From positions 1 to 64,000 of the forward strand of contig CM040747.1 in assembly GCA_022829145.1 (NCBI GenBank): DNA of 64,000 bases, read 5' to 3'. Origin of the DNA: Albula goreensis. Lineage: Eukaryota; Chordata; Actinopteri; Albuliformes; Albulidae. The notes beneath the pieces are model-generated. The model was given only the letters and a program-made list of their open reading frames with translations. It was not told the origin of the DNA and did not search any database. Shown piece after piece: positions 61,513 through 64,000 of this stretch. Position 1 is the first letter of the stretch, and every line of letters starts with the position of its first letter. The position numbers were made by a program, and so were the translations under genes.

Positions 61513-63897
61513 ACATGAACCTTACACTGGCACTGGCCAAGAAGGAAAACTGAAGTGTTGCAAGTCCAGGAATGAGAAATCATTAATACCTGACTTTGTT
61601 TGTGAGCCAAACACAAAACTAAGTTTTCTTAGTCAAGCAAGCTTGGAAACTTGGATCTTGCATCCAAATACACTTTTGCAGTTGTTGGAGTGTACTGACA
61701 GTGAAAACGTTTTCCTTCACTCATTTTAAGCTTTTTGGCTTTCTTAACTCATGTACAGCAAAGGAGCGAATGAACGTGTTTCATGCGCACCTTAGAAAAT
61801 CGCAAGTGCCATATCGCGTTTAGAACAACATTTCGTTTCATCGGTGTAATGTTTGTCATCGCACAGACTGGGAAGTGTACGAAGAAGCAGAAACTGAAAA
61901 TGTTGACTTTTGTTGAATGCTTTACACACGCATGTACTTTCTTAAGTCTTTGCGAGGTGCGATCCAGCGTATACTGTTAGAGTGAAGATTCAGTCACTGT
62001 GAGAGTTCTTTTCATTACAGAGAGCTGTACTGCTCTCACAATGAAGAGAAACATGAACCTTACACTGGCACTGGCCAAGAAGGAAAACTGAAGTGTTGCA
62101 AGTCCAGGAATGAGAAATCATTAATACCTGACTTTGTTTGTGAGCCAAACACAAAACTAAGTTTTCTTAGTCAAGCAAGCTTGGAAACTTGGATCTTGCA
62201 TCCAAATACACTTTTGCAGTTTTGGAGTGTACTGACAGTGAAAACGTTTTCCTTCACTCATTTAAGTTTTTGGCTTTCTTAACTCATGTACAGCACAGGA
62301 GCGAATGAACGTGTTTCATGCGCACCTTAGAAAACTCGCAAGTGCCATATCGCGTTTAGAACAACATTTCTTTTCATCGGTGTAATGTTTGTCATCGCAC
62401 AGACTGGGAAGTGTACGAAGAAGCAGAAACTGAAAATGTTGACTTTTGTCGAATGCTTTACACACGCATGTACTTTCTTAAGTCTTTGCGAGGTGCGATC
62501 CAGCGTATACTGTTAGAGTGAAGATTCAGTCACTGTGAGAGTTCTTTTCATTTCAGCGAGCTGTACTGCTCTCACAATGAAGAGAAATATGAACCTTACA
62601 CTGGCACTGGCCAAGAAGGAAAACTGAAGTGTTGCAAGTCCAGGAATGAGAAATCATTAATACCTGACTTTGTTTTTGAGCCAAACACAAAACTAAGTTT
62701 TCTTAGTCAAACAAGCTTGGAAACTTGGATCTTGCATCTGAATACACTTTTGCAGTTGTTGGAGTGTACTGACAGTGAAAACGTTTTCCTTCACTCACTT
62801 TAAGTTTTTTGGCTTTCTTAGCTCATGTACAGCACAGGAGCGAATGAACGTGTTTCATGCGCACCTTTTAGAAACTCGCAAGTGCCATATCGCGTTTAGA
62901 ACAACATTTCGTTTCATCGGTGTAATGTTTGTCATCGCACAGACTGGGAAGTGTACGAAGAAGCAGAAACTGAAAATGTTGACTTTTGTCGAATGCTTTA
63001 CACACGCATGTACTTTCTTAAGTCTTTGCGAGGTGCGATCCAGCGCATATACTGTTAGAGTGAAGATTCAGTCACTGTGAGAGTTCTTTTCATTGCAGAG
63101 CTGTACTGCTCTCACAATGAAGAGAAACATGAACCTTACACTGGCACTGGCCAAGAAGGAAAACTGAAGTGTTGCAAGTCCAGGAATGAGAAATCATTAA
63201 TACCTGACTTTGTTTGTGAGCCAAACACAAAACTAAGTTTTCTTAGTCAAACAAGTTTGGAAACTTGGATCTTGCATCTGAAAACACTTTTGCAGTTGTT
63301 GGAGTGTACTGACAGTGAAAACGTTTTCCTTCACTCACTTTAAGTTTTTGGCTTTCTTAACTCATGTACAGCACAGGAGCGAATGAATGTGTTTCATGCG
63401 CACCTTAGAAACTCGCAAGTGCCATATCGCGTTTAGAACAACATTTCGTTTCATCGGTGTAATGTTTGTCATCGCACAGACTGGGAAGTGTACGAAGAAG
63501 CAGAAACTGAAAATGTTATCTTTTTCGAATGCTTTACACACGCATGTACTTTCTTAAGTCTTTGCGAGTGCGATCCAGCGCATACTGTTAGAGTGAAGAT
63601 TCAGTCACTGTGAGAGTTCTTTTCATTGCAGCGAGCTGTACTGCTCTCACAATGAAGGGAAATGTGAACCTTACACTGGCACTGGCCAAGAAGGAAAACT
63701 GAAGTGTTGCAAGTCCAGGAATGAGAAATCATTAATACCTGACTTTGTTTTTGAGCCAAACACAAAACTAAGTTTTCTTAGTCAAACACGCTGGAAACTT
63801 GGATCTTGTATCGAATACACTTTTGCAGTTGTTGGAGTGTACTGACAGTGAAAACGTTTTCCTTCACTCACTTTAAGTTTTTGGCTTTCTTAACTCA

Positions 63898-64000
63898 TGT
63901 ACAGCACAGGAGCGAATGAACGTGTTTCATGCGCACCTTAGAAACTCGCAAGTGCCATATCGCGTTTAGAACAACATTTCGTTTCATCGGTGTAATGTTT
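63898..64000 (+). repeat. Partial monomer at window end
   Basis: This is the first 103 bases of the next unit, cut by the window edge. It has CATGCGCACC, CATATCGCG and GGTGTAATG. The array continues to the right. Confidence 0.97.

Larger units (their letters stand above)
56390..63897 (+). repeat. Zone 11: 14-monomer diverged subfamily
   Basis: Anchors are 56501, 57039, 57574, 58106, 58641, 59178, 59717, 60254, 60788, 61326, 61864, 62400, 62940 and 63477. Variants rare or absent elsewhere are common here: GAAGAGAAACATG, GAAAACTGAAG, GCAGAGAGCTG, GCATCCAAATAC, TTTGTTTGTGAGCC, CAGCGTATAC and AGCTTTTTGGC. Random-looking single changes are also denser than in 24-39 kb. The adjacent monomers at 61,326 and 61,864 are near-identical, so local amplification continues. 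This may be an older layer toward an array edge, or a separate subfamily. Confidence 0.88.
1..64000 (+). repeat. Tandem satellite array, ~538 bp monomer, 119 anchors
   Basis: The window is filled end to end by one direct tandem repeat. The anchor CAGACTGGGAAG occurs, exactly or with one or two changes, at 1, 540, 1078, 1615, 2151, 2689, 3227, 3766 and so on to 63,477. That makes 119 anchors and 118 intervals over 63,476 bp, mean 537.9 bp, mostly 534-542 bp. All copies share one orientation. Neighbouring copies differ by a few percent, mainly at a limited set of diagnostic sites plus T-run length. Most monomers have one site each for HindIII (AAGCTT), AflII (CTTAAG), MscI (TGGCCA), AclI (AACGTT) and BsrGI (TGTACA). 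No unrelated sequence interrupts the array. Arrays of this length, homogeneity and higher-order pattern are typical of eukaryotic centromeric or heterochromatic satellites. That location is inferred, not shown. I do not recognise the family and cannot name the species. Confidence 0.99.

Noticed and set aside
458..63343. About 80 short open frames (60-105 codons) on both strands, many starting MRTLETRKCHIAF or MYSTAANERV
   Set aside because: They are the same monomer read again and again. Two different forward frames and several reverse frames stay open in different copies, and indels shift between them freely. The unit is not a multiple of three, and there is no constant start context, signal peptide or recognisable domain. 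They do not behave like genes.
1..64000. CRISPR array or prokaryotic repeat system
   Set aside because: The repeats are 538 bp and contiguous with no unique spacers, and there are no cas genes. Size and pattern fit satellite DNA.
1..64000. Ribosomal RNA, histone or snRNA gene cluster
   Set aside because: I recognise no rRNA, 5S, snRNA or histone sequence in the monomer on either strand, and there is no intergenic spacer and gene alternation.

Overview
The whole 64 kb is one head-to-tail tandem satellite array. An anchor at the start of the window (CAGACTGGGAAG) recurs, exactly or nearly so, 119 times between positions 1 and 63,477. The mean spacing is 537.9 bp, always on the same strand. I found no single-copy sequence, transposon, RNA gene or credible protein gene between copies. 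This points to a eukaryotic, probably animal, centromeric, pericentromeric or heterochromatic satellite of about 41% GC. Nothing in the window identifies the species, and neither array edge is in view.

Layout, using the once-per-monomer TGTACA site as the unit border. 1-7,967: mixed monomers with a weak 6-monomer periodicity. 7,968-12,270: five monomers related to a block seen twice later, then three monomers of the later 7-mer. 12,271-16,566: mixed. 16,567-23,027: a 12-monomer block. 23,028-24,104: two linker monomers. 24,105-27,860 and 27,861-31,619: two tandem copies of a 7-monomer higher-order repeat of about 3.76 kb. 31,620-32,691: two linker monomers. 32,692-39,156: second copy of the 12-monomer block, 16.1 kb (30 monomers) from the first. 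39,157-48,320: shuffled and hybrid monomers, ending in a rearranged monomer with a 126 bp internal duplication. 48,321-56,389: monomers with little higher-order order. 56,390-64,000: a more diverged subfamily with private variants.

The monomer has internal structure worth attention. It carries a conserved 45-nt hairpin with a 12-bp outer stem and a mutually exclusive alternative stem, and the hairpin becomes nearly perfect in the distal subfamily. It also has two alternative small hairpins that separate monomer classes, a 12-bp perfect palindrome, a CpG-bearing half next to a 223 bp CpG-free half, and one forward frame with unusually few stops. The many short open frames (60-105 codons) are the same repeat read over and over in shifting frames. 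They are not annotated as genes.

The limits: all alignments were done by eye, no database search was possible, and homopolymer-length differences between copies may partly be sequencing error.
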